Positions 47,827 to 57,440 of a DNA stretch of 58,772 bases are shown in pieces; positions within the stretch are counted from its first letter, which is position 1; every line of letters starts with the position of its first letter. The DNA is taken from NCBI RefSeq assembly GCF_000517385.1, contig NZ_BAUW01000015.1:1-58772 (forward strand), written 5' to 3'. The position numbers were made by a program, and so were the translations under genes. The DNA is from Mesobacillus boroniphilus JCM 21738 (GTDB lineage: Bacteria > Bacillota > Bacilli > Bacillales > Cytobacillaceae). Under the pieces are notes generated by a model. That model worked only from the letters and a program-made list of their open reading frames with translations, made no database searches and was not told where the DNA came from.

Positions 47827-47970
47827 TTAATTGCAGCGTCATTCTCTATATTTGCACAGTTGTTCTCCTTATCACGCTTATGCCAGTTAATTGCACCGTA
47901 GTCACAATTAATTGCACGGTAACTATTCATAATTGCACCTTCATCCTATATGTGGAAATAACTGCATCGT
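47827..47970. repeat. Phrase array G: TTAATTGCACCG at about 20-bp steps
   Basis: TTGCA cores start at 47831, 47851, 47891, 47912 and 47933, with a weaker CTGCATCG at 47962; the better units read TTAATTGCACCG or TTAATTGCACGG. Steps are 20, 40, 21, 21. It lies between two plus-strand genes. Less regular than arrays A-C. Confidence 0.7.
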
Positions 47971-48027
47971 TCAGTTAAATAAGGTAATAGTCCTATTAAG
48001 AATTCATGCTAAATAGGAGGAATCCTG

Positions 48028-48151
48028 TTGAAAAAATTGAATTTTACAATAAGGTGGCTGATTAGCGTTTAGCTTGCTTGCTTTAGGAGAATATAACACA
48101 GGAAGGAATTTGGGAGAGAAAAGTGTTGGCAAAACAGGGGTTATGCATTAA
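48028..48151 (+). pseudogene. Possible small exported peptide gene, broken
   Basis: A perfect AGGAGG (48015-48020) stands 7 bases before TTG at 48028, which opens MKKLNFTIRWLISV and stops at 48072. If one base is missing there, as elsewhere in this window, the frame continues FSLLALGEYNTGRNL to a stop at 48149-48151, giving about 41 residues with a signal-peptide-like start. No family recognised. Confidence 0.4.
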
Positions 48152-48196
48152 AATAATTTTTGGCTTATAAATATGTATTTTAAGGGTGAAATCATT

Positions 48197-49558
48197 TTGG
48201 AAAAACCATTGCGTAAAACAAGATCCACAGGGGACTTATTAGCATTTATCATTCCCTCATTAATAGGAATATTTTTCTTTATGTTACCAATCTCCTATAA
48301 CGGAGAAATCACGATACCGATCGCTGTCCTTTCCGGTTGGCTCCAGGACTTGCTTGGCGGCTCGCTGCCTGCAATCATGACTGTGATCATTGTCCTGACA
48401 CTGATCGGAACACTATTAATAAAAACAATCAGACCGGAAATTCTTAACCGCAACCATTTTCTGAAAGCATTGTTTGATGTGCCAGCTGTCTGGCTGGTTG
48501 CCAGGATTTTAGGGGCAATTTTTGCGGTTATGACTTTATTTCAAATAGGGCCGGAAGCAGTTTGGTCACCTAACACAGGCGGCCTGCTGCTCAACGACCT
48601 TTTGCCAATCCTTTTCTCTGTTTTCCTGTTTGCAGGATTATTCCTGCCTTTATTGCTGAACTTCGGCCTGCTTGAATTGTTCGGAACGTTGATGGCTAAA
48701 ATCATGCGCCCGATTTTCACATTGCCTGGACGTTCTTCCATCGATACTCTCACATCATGGCTTGGCGACGGCACGATTGGTGTTCTCCTGACAAGCAAGC
48801 AGTATGAAGAAGGGTATTATACTAGACGTGAAGCCGCTGTTATCGGAACCACATTCTCTGTTGTCTCAATCACATTCAGTCTCGTAGTCATTTCTCAGGT
48901 TGGCCTGGGCCATATGTTTGTCCCATTTTACCTGACCGTGACATTGGCTGGCGTGGTTGCGGCTGTTATCCTTCCAAGAATCCCGCCACTGTCAAGGAAG
49001 CAGGATACGTATTATGTGGAGCAGAACAACGACTACTCTGAGGAAAACATTCCAGATGGCTATACACCTTTCTCCTGGGGTATGGCACAGGCTGTCGAAA
49101 AAGCAAGCAGCAACAAGAGTTTCAAAGACTTCTTCCTTGCCGGAATCCGCAATATCCTTGATATGTGGATGGGTGTTGCGCCGATCGTCATGGCGCTTGG
49201 AACACTGGCGTTGATTGTCGCTGAATATACACCAGTATTTCAATGGCTAGGGATGCCGTTCATTCCGCTGTTGGAGCTGATGCAGGTGCCTGAAGCGAAG
49301 GCTGCATCAGAGACGTTGATCGTCGGCTTTGCGGACATGTTCCTCCCTTCCGTTATCGGCGCTGATATCGCAAGCCCGATGACAAGATTCATCATTGCAT
49401 CCGTTTCCGTCACTCAGCTTATCTATATGTCTGAGGTCGGCGGCCTGCTGCTTGGATCAAAAATCCCTGTCAGCTTCGGTGAATTGTTCATTATCTTCCT
49501 GCAGCGTACGCTTGTGACATTGCCAATCGTTGTACTGATTGCTCATATCATTTTTTAA
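48197..49558 (+). CDS. yjiH: YjiH family membrane protein (Gate domain)
   Basis: Integral membrane protein of the YjiH family with nucleoside-recognition (Gate) domains; transport role presumed, substrate unknown. About 10 hydrophobic helices. Conserved stretches are DLLAFIIPSLIGIFFFMLPI, LPGRSSIDTLTSWLGDGTIGVLLTSKQYEEGYYTRREA, and ADMFLPSVIGADIASPMTRFIIAS. I chose the TTG at 48197, with AAGGGTGA 7 bases upstream, over the ATG at 48173 that has no site. About 453 residues. Confidence 0.85.
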   Translation: MEKPLRKTRSTGDLLAFIIPSLIGIFFFMLPISYNGEITIPIAVLSGWLQDLLGGSLPAIMTVIIVLTLIGTLLIKTIRPEILNRNHFLKALFDVPAVWLVARILGAIFAVMTLFQIGPEAVWSPNTGGLLLNDLLPILFSVFLFAGLFLPLLLNFGLLELFGTLMAKIMRPIFTLPGRSSIDTLTSWLGDGTIGVLLTSKQYEEGYYTRREAAVIGTTFSVVSITFSLVVISQVGLGHMFVPFYLTVTLAGVVAAVILPRIPPLSRKQDTYYVEQNNDYSEENIPDGYTPFSWGMAQAVEKASSNKSFKDFFLAGIRNILDMWMGVAPIVMALGTLALIVAEYTPVFQWLGMPFIPLLELMQVPEAKAASETLIVGFADMFLPSVIGADIASPMTRFIIASVSVTQLIYMSEVGGLLLGSKIPVSFGELFIIFLQRTLVTLPIVVLIAHIIF

Positions 49559-49567
49559 GATAATAGT

Positions 49568-49606
49568 AAAAATGGAGCCCCTGATTTTTTCAGGGGCTCT
49601 ATTTTT
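49568..49606. terminator. Terminator after yjiH
   Basis: GAGCCCCTGA-tttttt-TCAGGGGCTC with A-rich left and ATTTTTG right flank; can work for both converging genes. Confidence 0.9.
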
Positions 49607-49616
49607 GTATATTTAA

Positions 49617-50143
49617 TTAGCACTGGAAGGAACGAATCTGCCTCAAATCCATTCCGTAGTAAACCCATCCGCGGCGGCGGCTCCATCTCCAGCCGGCAAT
49701 CGAATTCCTGCCGAGGAAAATTGGATAGAACCAGAAGCTTCTGCCATCGACCAGCCAGACGTAGGTGAATCGGAACATACATCTTCTGATTCCGCCTGGG
49801 TCGACTGCAAAGGCCGTTGCCTGTTCTTGCGGCACATATGCTGCGGCGGTGATGATGGCGGTCCTCCGCCCTGGCCTCCGCCTGGTGAACCTCCTGGACC
49901 TCCCGGAAATCCTCCTGCTCCTCCGGGATACCCACCTCCGGGAATGCCCCCGCCTTGACCTGGAAATCCACCGCCAGGAATGCCTCCACCCTGGCCTGGG
50001 AAGCCACCCGGACCTCCAGGAAATCCTCCACCGAAGATCCTTGCATCTCCCTGCTGATTAAATTCATTCTCATAGAATCCATAATCGTCTTCAAATTGCT
50101 GATTTGGTCCATATGGGTAGAAGTTATTATAATACAAACTCAT
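49617..50143 (-). CDS. Gly/Pro-rich protein with aromatic C-terminal domain (frameshifted)
   Basis: After MSLYYNNFYPYGPNQQ comes a region (residues about 38-95) of imperfect GGxPGG repeats such as FPGQGGGIPGGG. The literal frame then loses sense; one base added near 49836 leads to a conserved-looking 70-residue C-terminal part with FRFTYVWLVDGRSFWFYP and RRRGWVYYGMDLRQIRSF. Total 175 residues. The composition resembles spore-surface or other structural proteins. Function unknown. AGAGGGGATATG precedes the start. Confidence 0.75.
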
Positions 50144-50196
50144 ATCCCCTCTCTAAAAGTCTTCCTTGTAATGTATGCAAAACGCCCAATTCGGTG

Positions 50197-51293
50197 CTAG
50201 TTGGCACTCAGGCTTTCAAATTCTTTTTGAAGCTGGCCGGTGATTTCGTCTACCTTTTCAAAATCCATGGCTTCAATGTAGATTGCCTCCAGCTGATCGC
50301 GCAGCTCTTTTGCGTGGGCCAGTGAGGCGATTGCTTCACTCATCTTCGCTTTATACCTGCCGCCGACATCCTTGATTTCAGCTTCATATTTTTCATCCGT
50401 ACCAGGTGTGATCAACTCTGTATACATATCGATGATTTCATCCGTCTCTCTTTCCGGAAATACTCGTGCGGAGCGGTGCTGTCGAAGATCGCGAAGTCGA
50501 GCTCGCGGACAATGACCATATCAAGGCTGTGCGGATCGAACCCACAATGATAGACTTCAACGTCATATCCGCGCGACTGTGCCTCGGCGGCAATTTTTTT
50601 CAGCATGGTGGACTTTCCGGAGCCTGGGCGGCCTTTGATGAAGTACCTCTTGCCCACTGTTTCAGTCAGATTGGGTACGAAGTCTACAGCGCCAACCGGA
50701 GTGGCCGCTCCAAGGAATCGGTCGTACACCCGCCCGCTGCCCTCTGTAGATGTACTGTCTCCGAAGAACCTCTCAATCAATCTGTTCGTCAGCTCATTCG
50801 CTTTTTCAAAATCCATGTTTTCGATATAGATTTTTTCCCACTCGTCATGGATTCTCAGAGCTTCAGCAAAAAGGCTGTAGGCTGAATTGAATGCCTCACT
50901 GATTTTTTCACTAAGCTGCAGGATTGTCTCCTTGTGTTCCTGAAGCTTGCCGGAATTCCACGCTTCTCCCAGATTGACGTACTCCTCTACCGCTCCTGGT
51001 GCTTTCGGTTCGATGACGTGCGGCGCAGTTCCGTCAACGATTCCGGCATTCAATTTGGGAATTAACACACCATCGATTGATTTGTTATCTGATGAGCAAT
51101 ACAGGAATTGAACATCATAGCCTTTTCCAAGCCATTCATTGCCGATCTTTTTCATGAGCGAGGATTTTCCTGTTCCTGGTCCGCCCTTCAATATAAATAG
51201 CCGGGACAAGCCCTGCAAGCTGGAATCATATAAGCTGTAAAAACCGCGGGCCGTGTTGCCGCCGGCAAAAAAGTTCAGGATTTTTCCTGACAT
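50197..51293 (-). CDS. Double P-loop ATPase family protein (frameshifted)
   Basis: Two tandem, related NTPase halves: the first with Walker A LKGGPGTGKSSLMKK (residues about 33-47), the second with KGRPGSGKSTMLKK (about 222-235). Both halves share patterns such as GYDVQFLYCSSD/GYDVEVYHCGFD and IVDGTAPH/IFDSTAPHEYF. The frame breaks near 50457; one C added gives EYFPERETDEIIDMYTEL and a 365-residue protein. Such duplicated ATPases occur in Bacillus and Clostridium genomes without known role. The ATG at 51293 has GGAGGGAGTG upstream. Confidence 0.82.
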
Positions 51294-51492
51294 AGAATCG
51301 CACTCCCTCCAGCCGTTCTTATAAACGGCAAGTTTTCGCTTCCTCCTTACTATATGCAGGTGATTTGTTCTGGGTGAATGCCCAGACGCCATCTTGAACT
51401 TGTCTATTTTGAGAACTATTTCCCGGGCAAGTGACGTTCTTCACAGCTAATCACAGCGCTTTCACAAATCATTCACAATAAACACAAATATG

Positions 51493-51535
51493 TGTGCAGT
51501 ACATCACACTACCGTTTTTTCCAAAAAGTTAGGAT
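51493..51535 (+). promoter_or_regulatory. FNR-type promoter of the nos operon
   Basis: TGTGC-AGTACA-TCACA (51493-51508) matches the FNR box TGTGA-N6-TCACA in 9 of 10 fixed positions. A possible -10, TAGGAT, is at 51530-51535. With a start near 51542 the box centre is at -41.5, the classical activator position. Several extra TTCACA/ATCACA half sites lie at 51440-51480. Anaerobic induction is inferred. Confidence 0.65.
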
Positions 51536-51629
51536 GTAAGTGTGAAAGGCTCTTCAGATTTATGGCTGGATTTGACTGCCTTATTTTTGAGAGAAAAGAG
51601 CCTTGGAAAACAATCAAGGGGGGAAAAAA

Positions 51630-52076
51630 GTGAATAAACCTATCATCCATTTCATCATCAGTGCTCTTCTTGGACTCGGGATTGGTTATATAGCCTTCGA
51701 TGTCATTCCTGGAAATGACGGCCAGGGACAAGAAGCCACAACTGGCAATGAGTCTTCAAAGCCTGCAGAAACAGCAAAGGAAGAAAAAAAGTCCACTGAG
51801 ACCACTTCTGCTGCCGCGGGCGAGGAGAACATCCTTCAAGCAAAAGGCTGCCTTGGCTGCCACTCTGTAGAAGCCTTGAACCTTACTGGCGGAGCAACCG
51901 GACCTGATCTTTCCGATGCATTCACCAATGTCGAGGGCAAGCATGGCAAAGCAATCGAAGAATTCCTTAAAGAACCTACCTCAGCAGTCATGTCCGGCGT
52001 AATCGGCGGCAACCCGTTGACGGAGGAAGAAATAAATCAAGTTGTGAAAATGTTGAAAGATGCTTCTGAAAAATAA
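51630..52076 (+). CDS. Membrane-anchored cytochrome c (NosC-like)
   Basis: 148 residues: an N-terminal uncleaved membrane helix (IIHFIISALLGLGIGYIAF), a Glu/Lys/Thr-rich linker, and one class I cytochrome c domain with CLGCH (Cys74, Cys77, His78) and a Met candidate in AVMSGVIGG. It starts with GTG at 51630 after AAGGGGGG. Directly upstream of nosZ, so it most likely passes electrons from the quinol side to NosZ. Confidence 0.9.
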   Translation: MNKPIIHFIISALLGLGIGYIAFDVIPGNDGQGQEATTGNESSKPAETAKEEKKSTETTSAAAGEENILQAKGCLGCHSVEALNLTGGATGPDLSDAFTNVEGKHGKAIEEFLKEPTSAVMSGVIGGNPLTEEEINQVVKMLKDASEK

Positions 52077-52097
52077 ACCAAAGGTGGTGCAGTGTTA

Positions 52098-53969
52098 ATG
52101 AAAAAATGGGTTCCCGCAGCTTCGGGGCTGCTAGCCGGCCTCATGGCGGCAACTGTATTCTTTGCTGATTTTTCAACAGGACCTAAAGGAACGGCAAGCA
52201 ATGACACCGCAAACAAGTCAAACGCTGAAAAAGTCTATATTCCTTATGGCGAGCTAGACGAGTACTACATGCTTTCATCAGGCGGCCACTCAGGCCAGCT
52301 TTTCGTATACGGATTGCCTTCGATGAGAAAAATCCGTACAGTCCCAGTATTCACACCGGATCCGGCAACTGGATACGGCTTCGACACAAAATCGAAAGAA
52401 ATGCTTGGCGGCTATACATGGGGAGACTTCCACCACCCGGCGATTTCCGAAACAGATGGTGAATATGATGGCAAATTCGTGTTCGCAAATGACGTGGCCA
52501 ATAACCGAATCGCGGCGGTTGACTTAAGCACATTCCATACTGCCGATATCATGGAAATGCCGAATATGGGCGGACCGCACGCAGGGACATTCGTTACACA
52601 GAATACAGAATACATTGTCATGCCTACCCGTTTCTCGGTTCCAATTGGAAAAGAGTACGCTCCACTGGATGAATTCGAGGAGAAATATAAAGGCGTCGTT
52701 TCCATGGTCACATTCGACCAGGAAAAAAAGGACTTCAATCTGGCTTATCAGATCATGCTTCCGCCTTGGTCCTATGACCTTTCCGACGCTGGTAAAAAGG
52801 TCTCTGGCGACTGGATTGTCATGACAACTTACAACACAGAATTCGCAACGACGAATAACGAAATCAACGCATCACAAAATGACCGTGACTATATCGTCCT
52901 GCTGAACTGGAAAGAGCTTGAGAAAAAAGTGGCAGCTGGTGAGTATGAAGAAGTCAATGGCGCGAAGATGATTGACCCTCGCAAGCACAAGGGTTCGATT
53001 TACGCATTACCTGTAGCGAAATCACCGCACGGCGTTGACGTCACTCCGGACGGAACACGCTTCATCGCATCTGGTAAGCTGGCACCTTTAATGACTGTAT
53101 TCTCATTCGAAAAAGCATTTGAAGCAATCAAGTCTGGCGATTTTGAAACCGAAAAGTTCGGTATTCCTGTTTTGCCTTATGACAAGGTTGTAGAACGCGA
53201 AGTTGATCCTCCTGGAGCATTAGGGCCGCTTCACACTCAATTCGATGACAGAGGCAATGCGTACAATACGATGTTCATTTCATCTGAGATCGTCAAATGG
53301 AAAATCGACACCGGTGAAATTCTTGACCGTACACCTGTCCACTATTCACCAGGACACTCAACAGCAACTGAGGGTGACACAGCATCTCCAGATGGAAAAT
53401 GGATTGTATCTCTAAACAAAATCGCGAAGGACAATTTCTTATCTGTTGGACCTTCACACCCAGAATCAATGGAACTGATCGATATTTCAGGAGATAAAAT
53501 GTCCCTGACTTACACGGCTCCGGTCGATCCAGAACCGCACTATGCGCAGACGATCCACCGTGACAAGATCAAGACAATCACGATTTACGAGAAAGATGAA
53601 AACCGTGAGCACTCCGTTTGGAAGCAGGAAGACACAAGAATTGAGCGAAAAGGCAATGAAGTCCATGTATATGGTATCGCAATGCGTTCCAAATTTGTCT
53701 TTGATGCAAAAGCAGAGCGTCCAGACGAAATCAAGGTCAAGCAGGGCGACAAGGTCACCATCCACCTGACGAATATCGACCTTGACCAGGATATCACACA
53801 CGGCTTCGGCATCATGGACCACGACCTGAACTATGAAGTCCAGCCAGGACAAACAAGCACAATAGAATTTACCGCTGAAAAAGCCGGTACATTCCCAATT
53901 TATTGCACAAACTTCTGTTCAGCGCTCCACCAGGAAATGAGCGGCTACATGTTAGTTGAACCGAAATAA
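52098..53969 (+). CDS. nosZ: Nitrous oxide reductase, Sec-exported (clade II) type
   Basis: Reduces N2O to N2 outside the membrane. The N-terminus (MKKWVPAASGLLAGLMAATVFF) is a Sec-type signal or anchor without twin arginine, as in clade II enzymes. The seven-His CuZ propeller is seen in GDFHHPA (about residue 110), GGPHAGTF, SPHGVDVTPDG, GPLHTQFDDRG, SPGHSTATEGD and EPHYAQT. The C-terminal cupredoxin domain has the CuA ligands CTNFCSALHQEM plus the His of THGFGIMDHD. 623 residues and intact. I prefer the ATG at 52098 to the GTG two codons earlier because of spacing to AAGGTGGTG. Confidence 0.96.
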   Translation: MKKWVPAASGLLAGLMAATVFFADFSTGPKGTASNDTANKSNAEKVYIPYGELDEYYMLSSGGHSGQLFVYGLPSMRKIRTVPVFTPDPATGYGFDTKSKEMLGGYTWGDFHHPAISETDGEYDGKFVFANDVANNRIAAVDLSTFHTADIMEMPNMGGPHAGTFVTQNTEYIVMPTRFSVPIGKEYAPLDEFEEKYKGVVSMVTFDQEKKDFNLAYQIMLPPWSYDLSDAGKKVSGDWIVMTTYNTEFATTNNEINASQNDRDYIVLLNWKELEKKVAAGEYEEVNGAKMIDPRKHKGSIYALPVAKSPHGVDVTPDGTRFIASGKLAPLMTVFSFEKAFEAIKSGDFETEKFGIPVLPYDKVVEREVDPPGALGPLHTQFDDRGNAYNTMFISSEIVKWKIDTGEILDRTPVHYSPGHSTATEGDTASPDGKWIVSLNKIAKDNFLSVGPSHPESMELIDISGDKMSLTYTAPVDPEPHYAQTIHRDKIKTITIYEKDENREHSVWKQEDTRIERKGNEVHVYGIAMRSKFVFDAKAERPDEIKVKQGDKVTIHLTNIDLDQDITHGFGIMDHDLNYEVQPGQTSTIEFTAEKAGTFPIYCTNFCSALHQEMSGYMLVEPK

Positions 53970-53989
53970 CCTTGCAAAACGAATATGGA

Positions 53990-54026
53990 AAAGGGTATTG
54001 AGTTTTCAGCCGATACCCTTTCTCCC
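53990..54026 (+). terminator. Hairpin between nosZ and the next gene
   Basis: AAGGGTAT, about 14 bases, ATACCCTT followed by TCTCCCTTTTT. It may end part of the transcripts after nosZ, so that nosZ is expressed above the assembly genes. Confidence 0.65.
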
Positions 54027-54105
54027 TTTTTAAAAAGTTTTAAGTCTAGAAATTTAGCAGCGCCAAAAAATGCCGCTTACAGATTTCTTTTAGGAGCTGA
54101 TTCAG

Positions 54106-54669
54106 ATGGCAAAGAAATTATCTGCTGGTTCTATGGCTAGTCTTTTCGGGGCTGCAGCATTGATTTTTGCCTCTATTAAATTCCCCTGGTGGGGGATGAA
54201 GTTTTACGCACCGCAATATATGGAAGGGCTGGATATCATCGTTTATCCCAACAAGCTTGAAGGAGACATCGATATCGTAAACGGCTTGAATCATTACATT
54301 GGAATGGCTCCATTCAGCAATGAAAGCTTCCCTGAACTGCAATACCTGCCTGGCCTGATCATGGGGCTTGCGGCAATCATCATCATCGTCGCTTTAGTGA
54401 GAAAGAAAATCTTGCTATATGTACCGCCAGCACTGCTTGTTGTGGGTGGAGCCCTTGGCATTTACGACATGAACCTCTGGCTGACGAAATTCGGAACAGA
54501 ACTTGACCCTAAGGCACCCATCGAGCTAGAACCATTTGTTCCACCGATTATTGGAGAGAACATCCTTGCAAACTTTGTGACACACAGTTATTTTACAACA
54601 GGATCATTCCTGATTGGAGCAGGCTTCCTGCTAACACTACTGCCATTCTGGCTGGAGCGCCGCAAATGA
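54106..54669 (+). CDS. NosB-like integral membrane protein
   Basis: 187 residues with four hydrophobic helices (about 8-24, 84-100, 107-122, 160-180) and an extracellular-looking loop with FYAPQYMEGLDIIVYPNKLEG and NGLNHYIGMAPF. Position right after a clade II nosZ and topology fit the NosB membrane proteins of such clusters, whose exact role is unresolved. TTTAGGAGCTGATTCAG precedes the ATG. The stop overlaps the nosD start as ATGA. Confidence 0.8.
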   Translation: MAKKLSAGSMASLFGAAALIFASIKFPWWGMKFYAPQYMEGLDIIVYPNKLEGDIDIVNGLNHYIGMAPFSNESFPELQYLPGLIMGLAAIIIIVALVRKKILLYVPPALLVVGGALGIYDMNLWLTKFGTELDPKAPIELEPFVPPIIGENILANFVTHSYFTTGSFLIGAGFLLTLLPFWLERRK

Positions 54670-55978
54670 ACAGGATATTGATCTTACTTGTTGGGATAGC
54701 GTCTGGATCTTATCTACCCTGCCTGTCTCGGCAGATGTATCCCTGCAGCAGCTGATTGATGAAACTCCAATAAACGGTGAACTGATTCTAGAGAATAGGC
54801 AATACGATGGCAATATCGAGATTACGAAACCAATAACGATAATCGGGGAAAAAGGTACGACAATCCGCGGCGACGGAAAAGGGAATGTCGTTCTGGTCAA
54901 AGCCTCCAATGTCACAATGAAGAACTTAACGATTGAACACGGCAGCCTGAACAGGAGCTCCGATGAGGAATATTCGGGAATCCGCACGATGGGAGAGCAC
55001 AACCAGTTTATTAATCTAGTTATCCACGATGTTTACCATGGTCTCTATATTAATAGTTCAAACCACACTCTCGTAAAAAATGTAAAAGTCACCGGGCAAG
55101 GCACTGGAAAGCTAGGCAGCCAGGGGAATGGCATCCAGCTTGTGCGCACGTCCAATAATATTATTGAAGATTCCACGATTTCCAAGACACGCGACGGCAT
55201 TTATGTCGAATACGCCGATAAAAACGAAATTCGCAACAATTATGTAAGTGAAACACGTTACGGCCTGCACTATATGTATTCCAACGATAATACTTTTTAC
55301 AGAAACCGTTTCAATAAGAACACTGGAGGTGCGGCAATCATGCACTCCAAAAACATCTTATTGAAGGAAAACCAATTTTCCTTTAACCAGGGATCCCGCT
55401 CTTTCGGGCTAATCATCCAAACGAGCACAAGCAACACTGTCCTGGATAATGAATTTTACCTGAACCAGCGCGGCATTTACCTGGAGCAGTCCACGCAGAA
55501 CAAAATTGAGGGAAACAAGTTTTTCCACAATGACATCGGTGTGGAGCTATGGACCACGTCCACTTCCCAGGTATTCACGAAAAATCATTTCGAGCAAAAC
55601 ATTGCCAATGTCCTGACGATTGGCGCGGAATCTTATAATCAATGGAATCTAAACGGGATGGGCAATTACTGGGGCACAGAGCTTTCGGTCCTAGACCTGG
55701 ACCAGAACCAGATTGGCGACTCTCCTGTTGAATATAGATCGTCCCTCTACAAGTTAGTAGAGGATAATGAACTGGCCTACTTATTTTTAAAAAGCCCGGC
55801 CATCAAAATCTATGAAAAAATCAATGAAGTCTTAAGCACCCAGAAAGTGATGGTCGTGGATGAATTCCCGCTGATTGAGAAGGAAAAGAAATCCGTCCCA
55901 TGGATGCTGCTTTTCATTCCGGCACTCGCCATTGCGGGTTGGATTTTTATCAAAAAGAGAAGGAGTCGTTTATCATGA
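54666..55978 (+). CDS. nosD: NosD copper-site assembly protein (frameshifted)
   Basis: Exported right-handed beta-helix protein that with NosF and NosY is needed for the CuZ cluster of NosZ. The signal peptide begins MNRILILLVGIAS; one base is missing near 54705, after which the frame goes on WILSTLPVSADVSLQQLID. Many parallel beta-helix rungs follow (SNNIIEDSTISKTRDGIYVEYADKNEI-type), and a C-terminal membrane helix (WMLLFIPALAIAGWIFI) ends in a basic tail. 437 residues after repair. Overlaps nosY by ATGA. Confidence 0.92.
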
Positions 55979-56772
55979 ACTACATTTGGAAGGAATGGCT
56001 TGAACAGTCACGCGGGAAAGGCCTCTGGCTCGGCCTGGCCATGGTCATGCTGACTTCCATCTTCCTGTTGATGGAAGCACGCTCATATCCAGATGAACTC
56101 GGATTTGACGCCTTTCTTCTCTCGCTATATGACATGAATATTTACCTTGTCCCAATCTTCGCGCTCTTCATTTCCTCTTTTTCAATCTTCCAGGAAAAAG
56201 AGCTGAAGACGTCGATGATCCTATTGACGAAAAAAGAATCGAACCGAAGCCTGATGCTGAAAAAGTCCGTCGCGATCCAAACCGTCGTCATCGGCGTATT
56301 TGTCGGCTGGTACTTCGTTCTCGCCATCGCGATGAAATGGTTCCTGCAATTCCAGTTGACCAGCTTCATCTATTTTCTCGTGACTGTTGTGGTACTGCTG
56401 TTGATTTTCAACCAGCTGGGACTGTTTTTGGGGAACATCACGAACACGAAGATGCAGCTGATCGGCGCAACGATTTTCACATGGTTCCTGTTCGTGTTCC
56501 TGATCGATCTGGCCTTTATACAATACGTTCCATCTGTTTCCTATGAAAATGTCAAACTGTTTTCGTGGCTCTACTTCCTGGATCCATTGCACACATTGCG
56601 CTTCTTTCTGGAAACATCTCTCGGGTTATTCTCGCTGAACAATATGTCACGCCTGATGGAAAAAATGATCTGGATGGCACCATGGAAGTTTCTCTTGATT
56701 GACCTGGCCTTCTGGATGATCCTGTTCTTCGAGCTCTCGATTCTGTTCCGCAGCAAGGGGGAAAAATCATGA
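55975..56772 (+). CDS. nosY: NosY ABC permease
   Basis: Membrane subunit of the NosFY ABC transporter, 265 residues with six hydrophobic helices. The N-terminus is IWKEWLEQSRGKGLWLGLAM, and an FQEKELKTSMILLTKK segment after helix two is typical of the family. The ATG at 55975 has AAGGAGTCGTTTATC upstream and overlaps the nosD stop; the longer open frame lies within nosD. Confidence 0.92.
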   Translation: MNYIWKEWLEQSRGKGLWLGLAMVMLTSIFLLMEARSYPDELGFDAFLLSLYDMNIYLVPIFALFISSFSIFQEKELKTSMILLTKKESNRSLMLKKSVAIQTVVIGVFVGWYFVLAIAMKWFLQFQLTSFIYFLVTVVVLLLIFNQLGLFLGNITNTKMQLIGATIFTWFLFVFLIDLAFIQYVPSVSYENVKLFSWLYFLDPLHTLRFFLETSLGLFSLNNMSRLMEKMIWMAPWKFLLIDLAFWMILFFELSILFRSKGEKS

Positions 56773-57440
56773 TTGAAATCAAGGACCTATCACAATCCTA
56801 TAAAAACAAGCAAGTCTTGAAAGATATCAACCTGACAATCGAGAAAAACGAGTACTGTGCCCTGGTCGGGAGGAACGGCGCCGGAAAGTCAACGCTGATT
56901 CGTTCGATCCTCGGTTTGCAGCCTGTTAAAAAAGGCTCGATTACACTTGGAGGCTTTCCAAATTCGAAAGGAGACTGGAAGAAAATCGTTTCCTATCTCC
57001 CGGAAAAATTCCATCTCTATCCGCATCTGACCGGTGAAGAGAATATGCGCTTTTTCGCATCGCTTGGAATTGGTGAGATTGACGAAAAGAAGATTGAGGA
57101 GAAACTGAAGATGGTCTCTTTGTGGGAGGACCGGCATAACCAGGTGAAGGGCTATTCCAAGGGAATGCTCCAGCGACTTGGGCTCTGCGTCATGCTTTAT
57201 TATGATACCGATGTCCTGATTCTCGATGAGCCGACAAGCGGACTGGATCCACTTGGCCGCGAGGAAATATTGCAGATTTTGAAGTCCCTATCCGGCAAAA
57301 CCATTTTCATGGCATCGCACCATATGGATGAAATCAAGCAAATCTGCAGCCATGTCGCATTTTTGGAAGATGGCAAAATGACAAAATACACCGTCGATGA
57401 ATTCCTGAATGAACACTTAAAAGGAGCGGATTACAAATGA
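56769..57440 (+). CDS. nosF: NosF ABC ATPase
   Basis: ATPase that drives NosY, probably to supply or process sulfur or copper for NosZ maturation. Walker A GRNGAGKST, signature YSKGMLQRL, Walker B DVLILDEPTSGLD and H-loop ASHHMDE are intact. 223 residues. Overlaps nosY before it and the next lipoprotein gene after it by 4 bp each (ATGA), so the block is tightly coupled. Confidence 0.94.
   Translation: MIEIKDLSQSYKNKQVLKDINLTIEKNEYCALVGRNGAGKSTLIRSILGLQPVKKGSITLGGFPNSKGDWKKIVSYLPEKFHLYPHLTGEENMRFFASLGIGEIDEKKIEEKLKMVSLWEDRHNQVKGYSKGMLQRLGLCVMLYYDTDVLILDEPTSGLDPLGREEILQILKSLSGKTIFMASHHMDEIKQICSHVAFLEDGKMTKYTVDEFLNEHLKGADYK

Noticed and set aside
53990..54026. End of the nos operon after nosZ
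   Set aside because: The hairpin is imperfect and the following genes are nosZ assembly factors; I treat it as partial termination.
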